Position numbers and translations under genes: made by a program. The notes beneath the pieces are model-generated. The model made no database searches, was not told the origin of the DNA, and was given only the letters and a program-made list of their open reading frames with translations. Below are positions 37,908-51,049 of a DNA stretch of 64,000 nt, piece after piece. The DNA is from Deinococcus aerius. GTDB taxonomy: Bacteria; Deinococcota; Deinococci; Deinococcales; Deinococcaceae. Position 1 is the first letter of the stretch. Every line of letters starts with the position of its first letter. The stretch spans positions 1 to 64,000 of the forward strand of contig NZ_BFAG01000009.1 of NCBI RefSeq assembly GCF_002897375.1, written 5' to 3'.

Positions 37908-38288
37908 TCACCCCCTGACCAGCCGCGCCGCCAGCAACCCCGCCACCCCGGCTCCCAGCAGCAGCCCCGCGAGCATCACGAGCAGCCACAGCGCCCACGC
38001 CGCCCCCGCCGACAGGTACTCGACCACGCCGACGGTGGCGGGGACAAACAGCAGCCCCAGGACACCGAGCAGCCCGTCCGCCGCCTCCGCGAGCCAGTGC
38101 AGCCGCACCACGCCCAGCGACAGCGCTGCCCACAGCAAGACCATCCCCACGACCGAGCCCGGCAGGGGAAGGTGCAGGGCAGTGACCAGCCCGGTGCCCA
38201 GCGCGGCGAAGCCGGTCAGCACTCCGAGCCCCAGCACGAAGCGCGCGGGGGCGGGCAGGCTTCCTGTCAGCGAGGCAGGTCGGCTCAC
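37908..38288 (-). CDS. lrgA: CidA/LrgA family protein
   Basis: A 126-residue membrane protein with four helices, including FVLGLGVLTGFAALGTGLV, LPLPGSVVGMVLLWAALSLG (the LPGSVVGMxLL motif is diagnostic of LrgA/CidA) and LLGVLGLLFVPATVGVVEY. The GTG at 38288 follows the mtnN stop by 2 nt. It acts with LrgB in the membrane. The link with mtnN is positional only. Confidence 0.9.
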   Translation of the reverse strand: MSRPASLTGSLPAPARFVLGLGVLTGFAALGTGLVTALHLPLPGSVVGMVLLWAALSLGVVRLHWLAEAADGLLGVLGLLFVPATVGVVEYLSAGAAWALWLLVMLAGLLLGAGVAGLLAARLVRG

Positions 38289-38290
38289 CC

Positions 38291-38986
38291 TCAGGTCCCG
38301 GCGCCCAGGCGGGCGAGCATCCCGCGCACGACCTGCTTGGCGTGCCGGGCAACGCGGGGCATGAAGGTCCGGTAGTCCACCTGCGCGTCGTGGTCCGCCG
38401 TGTCGCTCACCGAGCGGATCACCACGAAGGGCACCCCCGCCTTGGCGCACACCTGCGCGACCGCCGCCCCCTCCATCTCCGCACAGGCCGCGCCGAAGGT
38501 CTCCCTGAGGCGCCTCACCCCCTCTTTTGAAGCGATGAACTGGTCGCCGCTCGCCACCCGGCCCTCCAGCACCTGCACGCCCTCGATCTCGCCCGCAGCC
38601 TCCAGCGCGACGGTTCGCAGCGCCTCATCGGCAGCCCAAGAAGACGCCTCCCCCGGGATGGTCCCCGGGGCGTAGTTCAGTGCCGTCACGTCCACGTCGT
38701 GCTGCACGAGGTCGCTGCTCACCACGATGTCCCCCACGCGCAGGTCGGGGTGGACGCCGCCCGCCACGCCGGTAAAGATCACGCGGGTGGCGCCCTCCTG
38801 CAGCAGGTACGTGGCCGTCATCGCCGCGTTCACCTTGCCGATGCCACTCTGGGTGAGGAGCACGGGCACCCCGTCCAGCGTCCCCCGGTACAGGGTCACG
38901 CCGGGCCGGGTCAGGTCCTCGCGGCCCTGAAGGCCCTCCAGCAGCAACTCGATCTCCTCGTCCATCGCGCCCATGATCGCCAGCAT
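38291..38986 (-). CDS. mtnN: 5'-methylthioadenosine/S-adenosylhomocysteine nucleosidase
   Basis: A 231-residue hydrolase that cleaves adenine from MTA and SAH. It has IMGAMDEEIELL with Glu12 as the catalytic water-activating residue, FTGVAGG, the substrate-binding AEMEGAAVAQ, and SVSDTAD with the catalytic Asp. The start ATG is 7 nt after TACACT (38994-38999, minus strand). First gene of a tight unit with lrgA and lrgB. Confidence 0.95.
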   Translation of the reverse strand: MLAIMGAMDEEIELLLEGLQGREDLTRPGVTLYRGTLDGVPVLLTQSGIGKVNAAMTATYLLQEGATRVIFTGVAGGVHPDLRVGDIVVSSDLVQHDVDVTALNYAPGTIPGEASSWAADEALRTVALEAAGEIEGVQVLEGRVASGDQFIASKEGVRRLRETFGAACAEMEGAAVAQVCAKAGVPFVVIRSVSDTADHDAQVDYRTFMPRVARHAKQVVRGMLARLGAGT

Positions 38987-39113
38987 GGGCGTCAGTGTAC
39001 GGTGCAGGCGGAGTTGGCAGGCTCGGGACCTCTTCCCACTCCTGCCCGGGCTGCCGCGGCAACTTCCCCGGGTCGGAGAGGGGAATGACCGCCCACCAAA
39101 ACTGGGTTGCCGC

Positions 39114-39139
39114 AGGCTTTCTAAGCAGGCAGAAAGCCT
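39114..39139 (-). terminator. hairpin at 3' end of truncated ada
   Basis: AGGCTTTCT (39114-39122) pairs perfectly with AGAAAGCCT (39131-39139), overlapping the ada stop. It could be a terminator or the end of an inserted element. Confidence 0.4.
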
Positions 39140-39675
39140 AGGCTCGGCTTTCGCTGCCCACGAGGGAACCCGTCATGCTGAGCCGGAGGCGAAGCAGCGT
39201 GCCCGGCGCCGTACAGGGCCGCCGTGACGCTCGCGCCCTCCCGCAGTTCGCGCCGGACGCGCTCGCCCCGCCGCGCCAGGGCGTACTGGTTGGGGCTCAG
39301 GCCCGTCTCCGCCTTGAACACCCGCTGGGGGTGGAAGGGGCTGAACCCCACCGCCCCGGCGAGCTGCGCGAGGGACGGCGTGGGCTCCACGGTGTCGAGG
39401 AGGTGCTGGACGTGCAGCGCGGCGCGGCGCCGGGCCTCGACCTCGCCGGGCTTGCAGCGCAGGCAGGGGCGGAAGCCCGCCGCCTGGGCACCCTCCGGGT
39501 CGTCGAAGAACCGGACGTTCTCGCGCCTCGGTCGGCGGGACGGGCACGAGGGGCGGCAGGAGATGCCCGTGGAGCGCACGCCGTAGGAGAACTGCCCGTC
39601 CTGCGAGGCGTCGCGGTTCAGCACGGCCGGCCAGCGGGCCTCGTCTTGGGGGGTGGGCGAGAGCACCTGAGGCAT
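39121..39675 (-). CDS. Ada-like DNA repair regulator, C-terminally truncated
   Basis: A 184-residue reading frame. Residues 15-80 are the Ada zinc domain, with Cys40, Cys44 and the CLRC pair (GISCRPSCPSR; FRPCLRCKPGE) that accepts methyl groups from phosphotriesters. Residues 85-155 are the first AraC HTH (FSPFHPQRVFKAETGLSPNQY). After LYGAG the sequence changes abruptly into translated 23-nt repeat DNA, and the second HTH and O6-methylguanine methyltransferase domain are absent. It may be a decaying gene. AGGAG precedes the ATG. Confidence 0.8.
   Translation of the reverse strand: MPQVLSPTPQDEARWPAVLNRDASQDGQFSYGVRSTGISCRPSCPSRRPRRENVRFFDDPEGAQAAGFRPCLRCKPGEVEARRRAALHVQHLLDTVEPTPSLAQLAGAVGFSPFHPQRVFKAETGLSPNQYALARRGERVRRELREGASVTAALYGAGHAASPPAQHDGFPRGQRKPSLGFLPA
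39172..39194 (+). repeat. 23-nt dispersed repeat, copy 2
   Basis: Identical to 7163-7185. It lies inside the 3' end of the truncated ada frame and marks the break point. Confidence 0.7.
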
Positions 39676-39822
39676 GGGAACTCCTTTGGCTCAAGCGTAC
39701 CCGCGAGGCCCGGACGGGATTATCCGTTTCTTGCGCCCAAATTCAGGCTCGGGAAGCCTCGGCGGGACAGACCTTAACCTGAGTCATGGTCGCCCCACCC
39801 CGCCGCGCGGCAGGCTACGGCC

Positions 39823-40055
<233 letters not shown>

Positions 40056-40059
<4 letters not shown>

Positions 40060-40460
40060 CCCCGCTCGTCCCGCTGCTCGCCGCGCTGAATGTCCTGCTC
40101 GTCGGCGTCTGGGTGGGCATGTACCTGTTCACCACCTCCGTCGTGAGCCCGGCCTTCACCGAGCTGTTCCCCGACGCCGCCACCCGCACCGCGAACCGCC
40201 GCCTCGTCGGGCGGTACTACGCGCGGGTGAATGGCCCGCTGACCCTGCTGCTGCTCGCCACGGTGCTGGCGCTGGGCGTCACGCGGGGCTTCGGCGGCGC
40301 GCTGCTCGCCGAATTCGCCCTGCTGCTGCTGATCGGCGGCCTGGTCGCCCTGCACGTCCGCCGGGGACAGGCCCAGGCCCGGCCCCCCGCCTGGATCACG
40401 AACCTCACCCTGGCGGCGAGTGCCCTGCTGTGCGCCTTCGCCGTGGTGGCCTCCGCATGA
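40056..40460 (+). CDS. four-helix membrane protein, DUF4149-like
   Basis: A 134-residue integral membrane protein with four helices: LLAALNVLLVGVWVGMYLFT, a second after GRYYARVNG, LLAEFALLLLIGGLVALHV and ITNLTLAASALLCAFAVVA. The pattern FTTSVVSPAFTELFP and RRLVGRYY recalls DUF4149/TMEM205-like proteins. No heme or metal motif is obvious. It overlaps ferredoxin and the haemoglobin gene by 4 nt on each side (ATGA), so a redox-related role is inferred from context. Confidence 0.8.
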
Positions 40461-40870
40461 CCCTTCCCGTCACCCACCCGGACGCCGTCTTCGCCCGCCT
40501 GGGCGACGAGGCGCTGCGCCGCGTGCTGTGGGCGTTTTACGCGAGGGCGACGGCGGACGAAATACTCGGCCCCGTCTTCACCCGCAAGATCGGCCCCTTT
40601 CCGCGTGCCGGGTGGCCGCTGCACATTGCCCGGCTGGAGGGCTTCTGGCGGGCGGTGACGGGCGGCCCCAGCGCTTACCGGGGGCAACCCGGCCCGGCGC
40701 ACGCGGACCTGGGCATCGACGCCCCGCACTTCGACCGCTGGCTGGCCCTGTGGGAGGAGACCCTGCGCGAACACCTCGATCCACCCGAAGCGGAGGCGCT
40801 CCTCACCCTCGCCCGGCGGATGCGGGTCAACCTGGAGCGGCACGCCGTGGCCGGGAAGGCGCAGGCGTGA
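40457..40870 (+). CDS. truncated haemoglobin, group III-like
   Basis: A 137-residue 2-on-2 globin. The proximal His is His82 in PAHADLGIDAPHFDRWL, a segment typical of group III (HxxLxIxxxHFxRW), and the distal side has FYARATADEILGPVF. Such proteins bind O2 or NO. Start 40457 overlaps the upstream stop by 4 nt. Its place between a ferredoxin gene and an Fnr-type regulator suggests NO or oxygen response, which is inference. Confidence 0.92.
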   Translation: MTLPVTHPDAVFARLGDEALRRVLWAFYARATADEILGPVFTRKIGPFPRAGWPLHIARLEGFWRAVTGGPSAYRGQPGPAHADLGIDAPHFDRWLALWEETLREHLDPPEAEALLTLARRMRVNLERHAVAGKAQA

Positions 40871-41142
40871 ACCGCGCCCAGCCCCCGCGGGTCCTCGCCT
40901 CGACTCCCGGGGGCCGCAGCCTCCTCTTCCGCCTGGAGGCCGGGGAGGGCGTGCCCCGCCACACGCACCCCCAGGCCCAGGTCGTCCTCGCCGTCCTGAG
41001 CGGTGAACTGCACGTGACCACTGGGGAGGATACCCACGCCCTGTCCGCCGCCGGGGTCCTCACGCACGACGGGAACGAGCCCCTGTTGCTGGAGGCGGCC
41101 CGGCCCGGAACCCAGGTCCTCGTCACGCTGCTGGGAGGGTGA
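40867..41142 (+). CDS. small cupin-domain protein
   Basis: A 91-residue single cupin: VPRHTHPQAQVVLAVLSGEL holds the first motif with two His, and ALSAAGVLTHDGNEPLLLEA the second half, in which the usual His is replaced by the HDGNEP turn. It starts with GTG overlapping the haemoglobin stop (GTGA). Metal or ligand is unknown. A sensor or small dioxygenase-like role is possible within this redox operon. Confidence 0.87.
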   Translation: MNRAQPPRVLASTPGGRSLLFRLEAGEGVPRHTHPQAQVVLAVLSGELHVTTGEDTHALSAAGVLTHDGNEPLLLEAARPGTQVLVTLLGG

Positions 41143-41192
41143 GGAGGGAAGAGGGCCGCTCCTCCCCGGCCGGCGTGGCAGGATCGGGAGAC

Positions 41193-41873
<681 letters not shown>

Positions 41874-41894
41874 GGTCCGCGCGACGAGCAATTC

Positions 41895-42206
41895 TTGGGC
41901 ACGGATACCTGGAGGACAAGGGCCAAATTTGAAGGCATCCCGGACTATCTCGAACCCAGCTACAGTTGGCTCAGGCGCATCTACCCGGGTAGGATTCCCG
42001 AACCACAGTATTCGGCAGTGCTCCAACTCCTGTCCCCCGAGTTTTTGGATCGCACCCTCGCCAGGATGATCGCGGTTCTTGATGATCGGGACTATCACGT
42101 GGTCCTGAACGACGTTGACCGCGCTGGCGGGGCTCCGCTGCCCGAAGAAGAACTGTCTTTCGTTAGACGCCTCTTCATGGAATACGGCTTCCCGAACCTC
42201 CCATAG
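41895..42206 (+). CDS. DUF3349-like small protein, uncertain start
   Basis: A 103-residue frame: SYSWLRRIYPGRIPEPQYSA, LLSPEFLDRTLARMIAVLDD and LSFVRRLFMEYGFP, a pattern like DUF3349. The only available start upstream of the conserved part is a TTG at 41895, because the crp stop is in frame just before it. This could be a weakly expressed gene or a 5'-truncated remnant. Codon use is less GC-rich than in the neighbours. Confidence 0.6.
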   Translation: MGTDTWRTRAKFEGIPDYLEPSYSWLRRIYPGRIPEPQYSAVLQLLSPEFLDRTLARMIAVLDDRDYHVVLNDVDRAGGAPLPEEELSFVRRLFMEYGFPNLP

Positions 42207-42245
42207 GTGCCCGCTTCCCTCCTGCCCCCGGCGTATCCTCGCCCC

Positions 42246-43487
<1,242 letters not shown>

Positions 43488-43594
43488 GAAGCGCGGGTCA
43501 GCCCTTCCGGTCTTCTGCCGCTGGCCCGCCCTGTTGGGTTGGGGATGCAGGCATCCTGTTCATGGAGAGGAAGCACGTTGGGGACGGTATTTTT

Positions 43595-43779
43595 CTCCCT
43601 TCCCCTTGCGGGGAACTCGTAGAGCTGCTTGCGGAGGGCTGGGGAGGGGAGTTGCAAGCGCCGCTTGTCCTCCTGTCTTGGCCCGAGAAGGAATGAGGCG
43701 CCTGGACATTCCCACTGGCTCCTGACGCCCGGCCCGTTCACCCCCTCCCAACCTTCCCCCTCAAGGGGGAGGAGACTTG
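43595..43779. repeat. pair of inverted C/G-rich repeat units
   Basis: The 339-nt gap 43488-43826 has no gene. A unit at about 43595-43651 (CTCCCTTCCCCTTGCGGGGA then ACTCGTAGAGCTGC and GGCTGGGGAGGGG) is matched in reverse orientation at about 43737-43779 by a shorter version lacking the middle. Each folds by itself (for example TCCCCCT/AGGGGGA near 43755-43770). Confidence 0.5.
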
Positions 43780-43826
43780 TTTGCCGCTCCAGCCGCAATT
43801 TCTCTACCTTCTGAGACAGGCGAGAT

Positions 43827-44485
43827 TCACTCCGTCTTCAAGGGGGCCTCCACGACCTCCGCCGTCAGCTCGCGCAGCCGCTCGATCAGGGGCCGCAGCC
43901 GCTCCCGCCGCAGCTTGAGGGCGGCGCGGTTCACCACCAGGCGGGCGCTGGAGTGGAACAGCACGTCCACCTCCTCCAGGTTGTTCGCCCGCAGCGTGCT
44001 CCCCGTCTGCACGAGGTCCACCACGGCGTCGGCCAGGCCCGTCAGCGCGGCGAGTTCGATGTTGCCGGAGAGCTTGACGACCTCGGCGGGAATGCCCCGC
44101 GCGGCGAGGTAGGCGCGGGCCGAGCGCGGGTACTTCGTGGCAACTCGCCCGATGGGTCCAGTCGCCCCCACCTCCCGGATCAGCGAGAGGCGGCAGGCGG
44201 CGAAGCGCAGGTCCACCGGCTCGTACACGGTGCGGCCCGACTCGATCAGCACGTCCTTGCCGACAATGCCCGCGTCCGCCACCCCCAGGTCCACGTACAC
44301 GGGCACGTCCTGATTCCGCAGTTCGAGCACGGTCACGCCGGGGAACTCGTGCCGCAGGGCGCGCGACTTCTCCGGCAGGGTGAGGGGCAGCCCGGCGAGC
44401 GACAGCAGGCGGACGGCCTCCTCCAGAATGCGCCCCTTGGGCAGCGCGAGGGTGAGGTGGTCGGGACCGCGGGGCGGGGCGGGCG

Positions 44486-44489
<4 letters not shown>
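43827..44489 (-). CDS. hisG: ATP phosphoribosyltransferase, short form
   Basis: A 220-residue catalytic subunit of the first step of histidine synthesis. [18 protein letters not shown], the [21 protein letters not shown] core and [21 protein letters not shown] are family hallmarks. The short form lacks the regulatory C-terminal domain and needs HisZ, which is encoded directly upstream. The GTG start overlaps the hisZ stop (GTGA), giving coupled synthesis of the complex. Confidence 0.95.
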
Positions 44490-45616
<1,127 letters not shown>

Positions 45617-45721
45617 GGGGGGCATTAAAGCACTCGGGGAACAGTGTGAGTGGCACCTATTGTCTGCGAGCGCCGCGCAGACACGTCTGGTTCACAGGTC
45701 ATGTGCTAACCCCGCCTGAAC

Positions 45722-46321
45722 ATGACCACACCATCCCTGCCAACGTCCCCGGTGGTCTCGCGCCGCTACCGCCTGCACTGTGCCCTCCCGGCGCTTGCCG
45801 CCGAGATCGGGCAGACCCTTCAACGCTTCGGCTGGGAGGTCTACGAACAGGCCCCACTCGGGCTGCTGATCGATGGTCCCTGGGGCGTCGCCTTGCAGGT
45901 GCTGGAGCAAGGGAACCCAAGTGAGTGGGTGGTGGTGACCGATAATCCCTGTGGTGAATATTGGGAGGACTTGTGGACCTTCGGGCCACGCGGCCTGCTG
46001 GCTGGAGGGCACCGCGTCGAGGAGCTGGCAAACGCGCTCGTCCGTGCCCAGGCGGGGGAGTTCTTCCGCCGCACTCCGCAGCACGACAGCCCGCTGACCT
46101 CTATAGAGCGCCGCATGCTGCGCTACAGCGCCCAGGGGTGGGAGAACCGGCGGATCGCCCAGGAACTTGACCTCAACGAGGGTACCGTCAGGAATGGGCT
46201 CAGCCGCGTGTTCCAGAAACTCGGCTTCGAGAACCGGACTCAGGTGGCCCTGTACTACTGGGGGCTCTGGCACCTCTTGAACCACCAACCATCAAAAGTC
46301 AAAGGGGCTGGCGATCGGTAA
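45722..46321 (+). CDS. LuxR-type HTH transcription regulator
   Basis: A 199-residue protein. The C-terminal LTSIERRMLRYSAQGWENRR IAQELDLNEGTVRNGLSRVF KLGFENRTQVALYY region is a GerE/LuxR helix-turn-helix, split here for clarity. The N-terminal 120 residues (WGVALQVLEQGNPSEWVVVT) do not show the usual Asp of a receiver domain, so the signal is unknown. It lies directly before a lipoprotein gene whose promoter carries 22-bp-spaced direct repeats, a plausible target. GC is lower than in core genes. Confidence 0.85.
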   Translation: MTTPSLPTSPVVSRRYRLHCALPALAAEIGQTLQRFGWEVYEQAPLGLLIDGPWGVALQVLEQGNPSEWVVVTDNPCGEYWEDLWTFGPRGLLAGGHRVEELANALVRAQAGEFFRRTPQHDSPLTSIERRMLRYSAQGWENRRIAQELDLNEGTVRNGLSRVFQKLGFENRTQVALYYWGLWHLLNHQPSKVKGAGDR

Positions 46322-46334
46322 GCTTGTACCGTCG

Positions 46335-46398
46335 GTTACATTTGTCATCTTTGAGTGTTACATTTATCTACCACACCATCCTATTTTTCAATTATGCT
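46335..46398 (+). promoter_or_regulatory. lipoprotein promoter with paired direct repeats
   Basis: GTTACATTTGTC (46335-46346) and GTTACATTTATC (46357-46368) are 22 bp apart, two helical turns. They end just before the -35 position of a TATGCT -10 box (46393-46398) that has no consensus -35. This is the layout of an activator-dependent promoter. Confidence 0.55.
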
Positions 46399-46448
46399 CA
46401 TCTTGTCGGCAAAAAGCAGAAGTCATCCTCACGCCAAGGAGCACCCCC

Positions 46449-47492
46449 ATGCGTCGTATTCCTGCTGTGCCTGCCCTTGTCGCCCTTAGTGTCATTCTCG
46501 CCTCCTGCGGCCAACAGGATATGCAACAAACCGATAATCAAGCACTCATAATTGATGGTAGTGTTCCTGCTGAAGTACAAGCTGAGATGCGGGCGTGGTA
46601 CGCCGCTTTACCAAGGGACATGATAGCGGGGGTCAAGAACCCACAGTTAATGTACACTGCCAAAAATGGCGAGGTTTACAGCAGCAAAGCAGGCGTCAAG
46701 ATTCGGCAGGGACGTATAGTGAAAGACCTTCAAGGACTCTCTGTAAGGTTTAACGATGGTTCACAGGGTCCGGCTTATCCCGTGGATGATTTCAAGCCCA
46801 GTAATCTTAATACCCAAGGAGCAAACTACACGACTTGTAACAGTACCGACGGACCCTACTACAGATCGTACTCATCCTCGGGCTACGGCGCCATTTACAC
46901 CGCCTTCACGCCCTATGCTCCTAATTTCCCTGCTCCTATCGGTTCGCGCTCCTGGGCCGCTTACAACTATCTTGGCGGTCAAGCGAGCAATGGGGCCAGC
47001 GAGGTGGATGCCGGTCTTGTCTATTACGACAGCAAGTTGCGTGTCTTCACACGTGCGAACGGTGTTTATAAAGAGTGGGGTGTAAGCTACCTGGGCCTTG
47101 GCTACTCACACCCAACACAGCTCTACGTCACCGGTTCTGGTCAACTGGCTATGAGTGTAGCTACTCCTAACGGGGGAACCATTCTCGCAAACATAAGCGC
47201 CTACGGATGGAACACGGCGGGTACAGATCAGTATTTAAAACGCATGGCAACGGTTGCAAACGGCGATCTGGCTGGTTACTACAACTCATCTTATAGATAC
47301 AATGTTCAATTTACGTCTGTACTCGGCAATTCACAACTTGGTACATTCTCGGGGAACACCTACTCCTACTCCTACTGGTCGGGTTCAAGGGTCTTCTCCT
47401 CAGCGTGCAATTGGCCCAGCACTTCGACCGTGTACACAGCAAATGCACCAACAGCCAATAGCGTATCAGTCTACATCGACATGACCAACTAG
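46449..47492 (+). CDS. lipoprotein, unknown function
   Basis: A 347-residue secreted lipoprotein (signal PALVALSVILASC, lipidated Cys20). The mature protein is Tyr/Ser/Asn-rich with repeated aromatic stretches (YYRSYSSSGYGAIYTAF, YSYSYWSGSRVFSS), suggesting a surface beta structure. GC content is far below the genome average, pointing to horizontal acquisition. AAGGAG lies upstream of the ATG. It is probably regulated through the direct repeats at 46335-46368. No family recognised. Confidence 0.8.
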   Translation: MRRIPAVPALVALSVILASCGQQDMQQTDNQALIIDGSVPAEVQAEMRAWYAALPRDMIAGVKNPQLMYTAKNGEVYSSKAGVKIRQGRIVKDLQGLSVRFNDGSQGPAYPVDDFKPSNLNTQGANYTTCNSTDGPYYRSYSSSGYGAIYTAFTPYAPNFPAPIGSRSWAAYNYLGGQASNGASEVDAGLVYYDSKLRVFTRANGVYKEWGVSYLGLGYSHPTQLYVTGSGQLAMSVATPNGGTILANISAYGWNTAGTDQYLKRMATVANGDLAGYYNSSYRYNVQFTSVLGNSQLGTFSGNTYSYSYWSGSRVFSSACNWPSTSTVYTANAPTANSVSVYIDMTN

Positions 47493-47520
47493 TTCAGAAT
47501 AACGTCATCTTGATGAACTA

Positions 47521-47566
47521 AGGTGGTAGGGCGTGAGTCCCCTGCCACCCCTGCCACCCTAGTTTT
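47521..47566 (+). terminator. terminator or attenuator-like hairpins
   Basis: GGTGGTAGGG can pair with either of two tandem CCTGCCACC copies, and TTTT follows (47563-47566). The second pairing looks like a terminator and the first would preclude it. It lies between the lipoprotein gene and the next gene. Confidence 0.45.
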
Positions 47567-47577
47567 GGAGGTGACAT

Positions 47578-48102
47578 ATGAAATCGACTCTTACGGTTTC
47601 CAGCTATATGACGTGCGTGCTTCTGTCCTTAATACAAATGGCAGCGGCTCAAAAAGACAACCAAAATAGCACCAGATCTGGTCCCCTCGAACAGTCAAGG
47701 CTGCTTCCGGGAAGATTTAATGATGTGGTGGAACATAAAATAGAAACGCCTTCCCAGCTCTGCCAAGCACCTCGCACTTCTCAAGGACTAGAGTATTTAG
47801 GAAGAGGAAATCTGACTGCAAAACAAAAGCTGGCAGCGGGTTCCAATATGTGTGTATTACAGGAGTTTGTTTATTGGAATGGGGAAAAAGTTAATTCTAC
47901 TCTGCCAGCAGTAAACTCCTTTAGCAACTGGCTTGCCAACCTGATTAAGATAGGAGGACGAGTAGAATGGCAGACGCGCGTGGATGGCAGCAAAGTATAT
48001 TATGGTATTTCTTTAAAAGGGAAGTATTATTTTGTTCAATTCGGAGACGTGGCTTTCGATTCCGCTCTTATTATCACCTCAACAAGGTACACTACAAAGT
48101 AG
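47578..48102 (+). CDS. secreted low-GC protein, unknown function
   Basis: A 174-residue exported protein: signal peptide MKSTLTVSSYMTCVLLSLIQ then MAAAQ, followed by a mature part with two Cys (QLCQAP, NMCVLQ) and a beta-rich end (KVYYGISLKGKYYFVQFGDV). It has the strongest Shine-Dalgarno in the window, GGAGGTGA, 3 nt before ATG by its last base. GC is very low for this genome. It follows the lipoprotein gene and may belong to the same acquired unit. Confidence 0.75.
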   Translation: MKSTLTVSSYMTCVLLSLIQMAAAQKDNQNSTRSGPLEQSRLLPGRFNDVVEHKIETPSQLCQAPRTSQGLEYLGRGNLTAKQKLAAGSNMCVLQEFVYWNGEKVNSTLPAVNSFSNWLANLIKIGGRVEWQTRVDGSKVYYGISLKGKYYFVQFGDVAFDSALIITSTRYTTK

Positions 48103-48300
48103 GAATACCGCTCCTTGCGCTCTTGTTGATAAGGCCGGATCATTGAAACACTCTGTACGACAGTTACCACAAACTTGAATAATTTTAAAGAAGTTAGAAC
48201 ACCAGCATTACGGTCATAGCAATGGGACGCATTCAATAAGGGACCTCCAGATATAACTGCTCAGCGGGGCCTGTTGACCCGGAGCAGGTAGAATGAGGGC
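48103..48300. other. low-GC intergenic stretch
   Basis: No gene, repeat or clear terminator was recognised here. The base composition stays low up to about 48250, then becomes GC-rich where the IS66 remnant begins. Confidence 0.4.
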
Positions 48301-48512
48301 ATTCTAGACGACGCCTGCCCCAATTGTGCCAGACTCAAAGCCCAGCTAGGTTAGGACAGCGAGACCTCCCATCAGCCTCCGAGCCAGGACAAATCCTGGA
48401 AGAACGAGGCTAAGAGCGAACGTCAGAAGACCGCCCGATCTTCTGGCGGGCAGCCGGGTCATACGGGCAAGACTTTGAAGATAGTGAACTTCCCGACGGG
48501 GTAGTGAGGGTG
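48301..48512 (+). pseudogene. IS66-family transposase (TnpC) N-terminal remnant
   Basis: Translation from 48301 gives ILDDACPNCARLKAQLG, a TAG stop, then [34 protein letters not shown] and LKIVNF. CPNCARLKAQL and the [14 protein letters not shown] segment are typical of IS66 TnpC N termini. A one-base deletion near 48486 shifts the frame into ELPDGVVR, the expected continuation. The rest of the transposase and the other IS genes are missing, so this is a dead fragment. Confidence 0.8.
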
Positions 48513-48578
48513 CCGCTCACCGACCCCACCCGGCGCACTAAGCCCCCGACCAGAACCTCATCCCTCTATACTCCCCCC

Positions 48579-49151
<573 letters not shown>

Positions 49152-49154
49152 GCC

Positions 49155-49186
49155 ACAAGCAGGCGGGCACAAGCAGGCGGGCACAG
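49155..49186 (+). repeat. short tandem repeat
   Basis: CACAAGCAGGCGGG occurs twice in tandem, followed by a partial third copy (CACA), in the gap before the endonuclease III gene. Confidence 0.6.
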
Positions 49187-49218
49187 TCGCCGGGCGCCCC
49201 GCCCGCTAGCCTGGCGCC

Positions 49219-50019
<801 letters not shown>

Positions 50020-50062
50020 GGGGCCGGACACTCGCAGGCCCGGCCCCCCTTTCCCCCTTCGC

Positions 50063-50833
<771 letters not shown>

Positions 50834-50902
50834 AGGGGACTCCAGAGAACAGGGAAGGGGGGGCGAAACGCGGCGACTCGCGCGTTCCACGCCGTTGCGG
50901 GC

Positions 50903-50960
50903 TGCCGGAAGCGGCAGGGAAGGAGCCAGCGGGTCACCCCGCGACATGCCGCTTCCGGCA
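50903..50960 (-). promoter_or_regulatory. structured 5' leader of terC
   Basis: TGCCGGAAGCGGCA (50903-50916) is the perfect reverse complement of TGCCGCTTCCGGCA (50947-50960). A GCGGG/CCCGC stem (50929-50942) sits in the loop. TerC genes elsewhere are often under the Mn riboswitch yybP-ykoY, but its conserved bases were not recognised here. Confidence 0.5.
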
Positions 50961-51049
50961 CGTCACCTCCCATCGTCCGGGAGAAGTTGTGCACGAATCC
51001 TAAATGGCAGATGAAGGGCCTTCATGTTCGGCCCGGTGAGGACCGAGTG

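Noticed and set aside
45617..45721. histidine leader peptide before hisZ
   Set aside because: No run of His codons and no terminator were found. The gene appears to have a simple leaderless promoter.
50834..51049. yybP-ykoY Mn riboswitch upstream of terC
   Set aside because: The conserved loop bases of that motif were not recognised, so only a structured leader is claimed.
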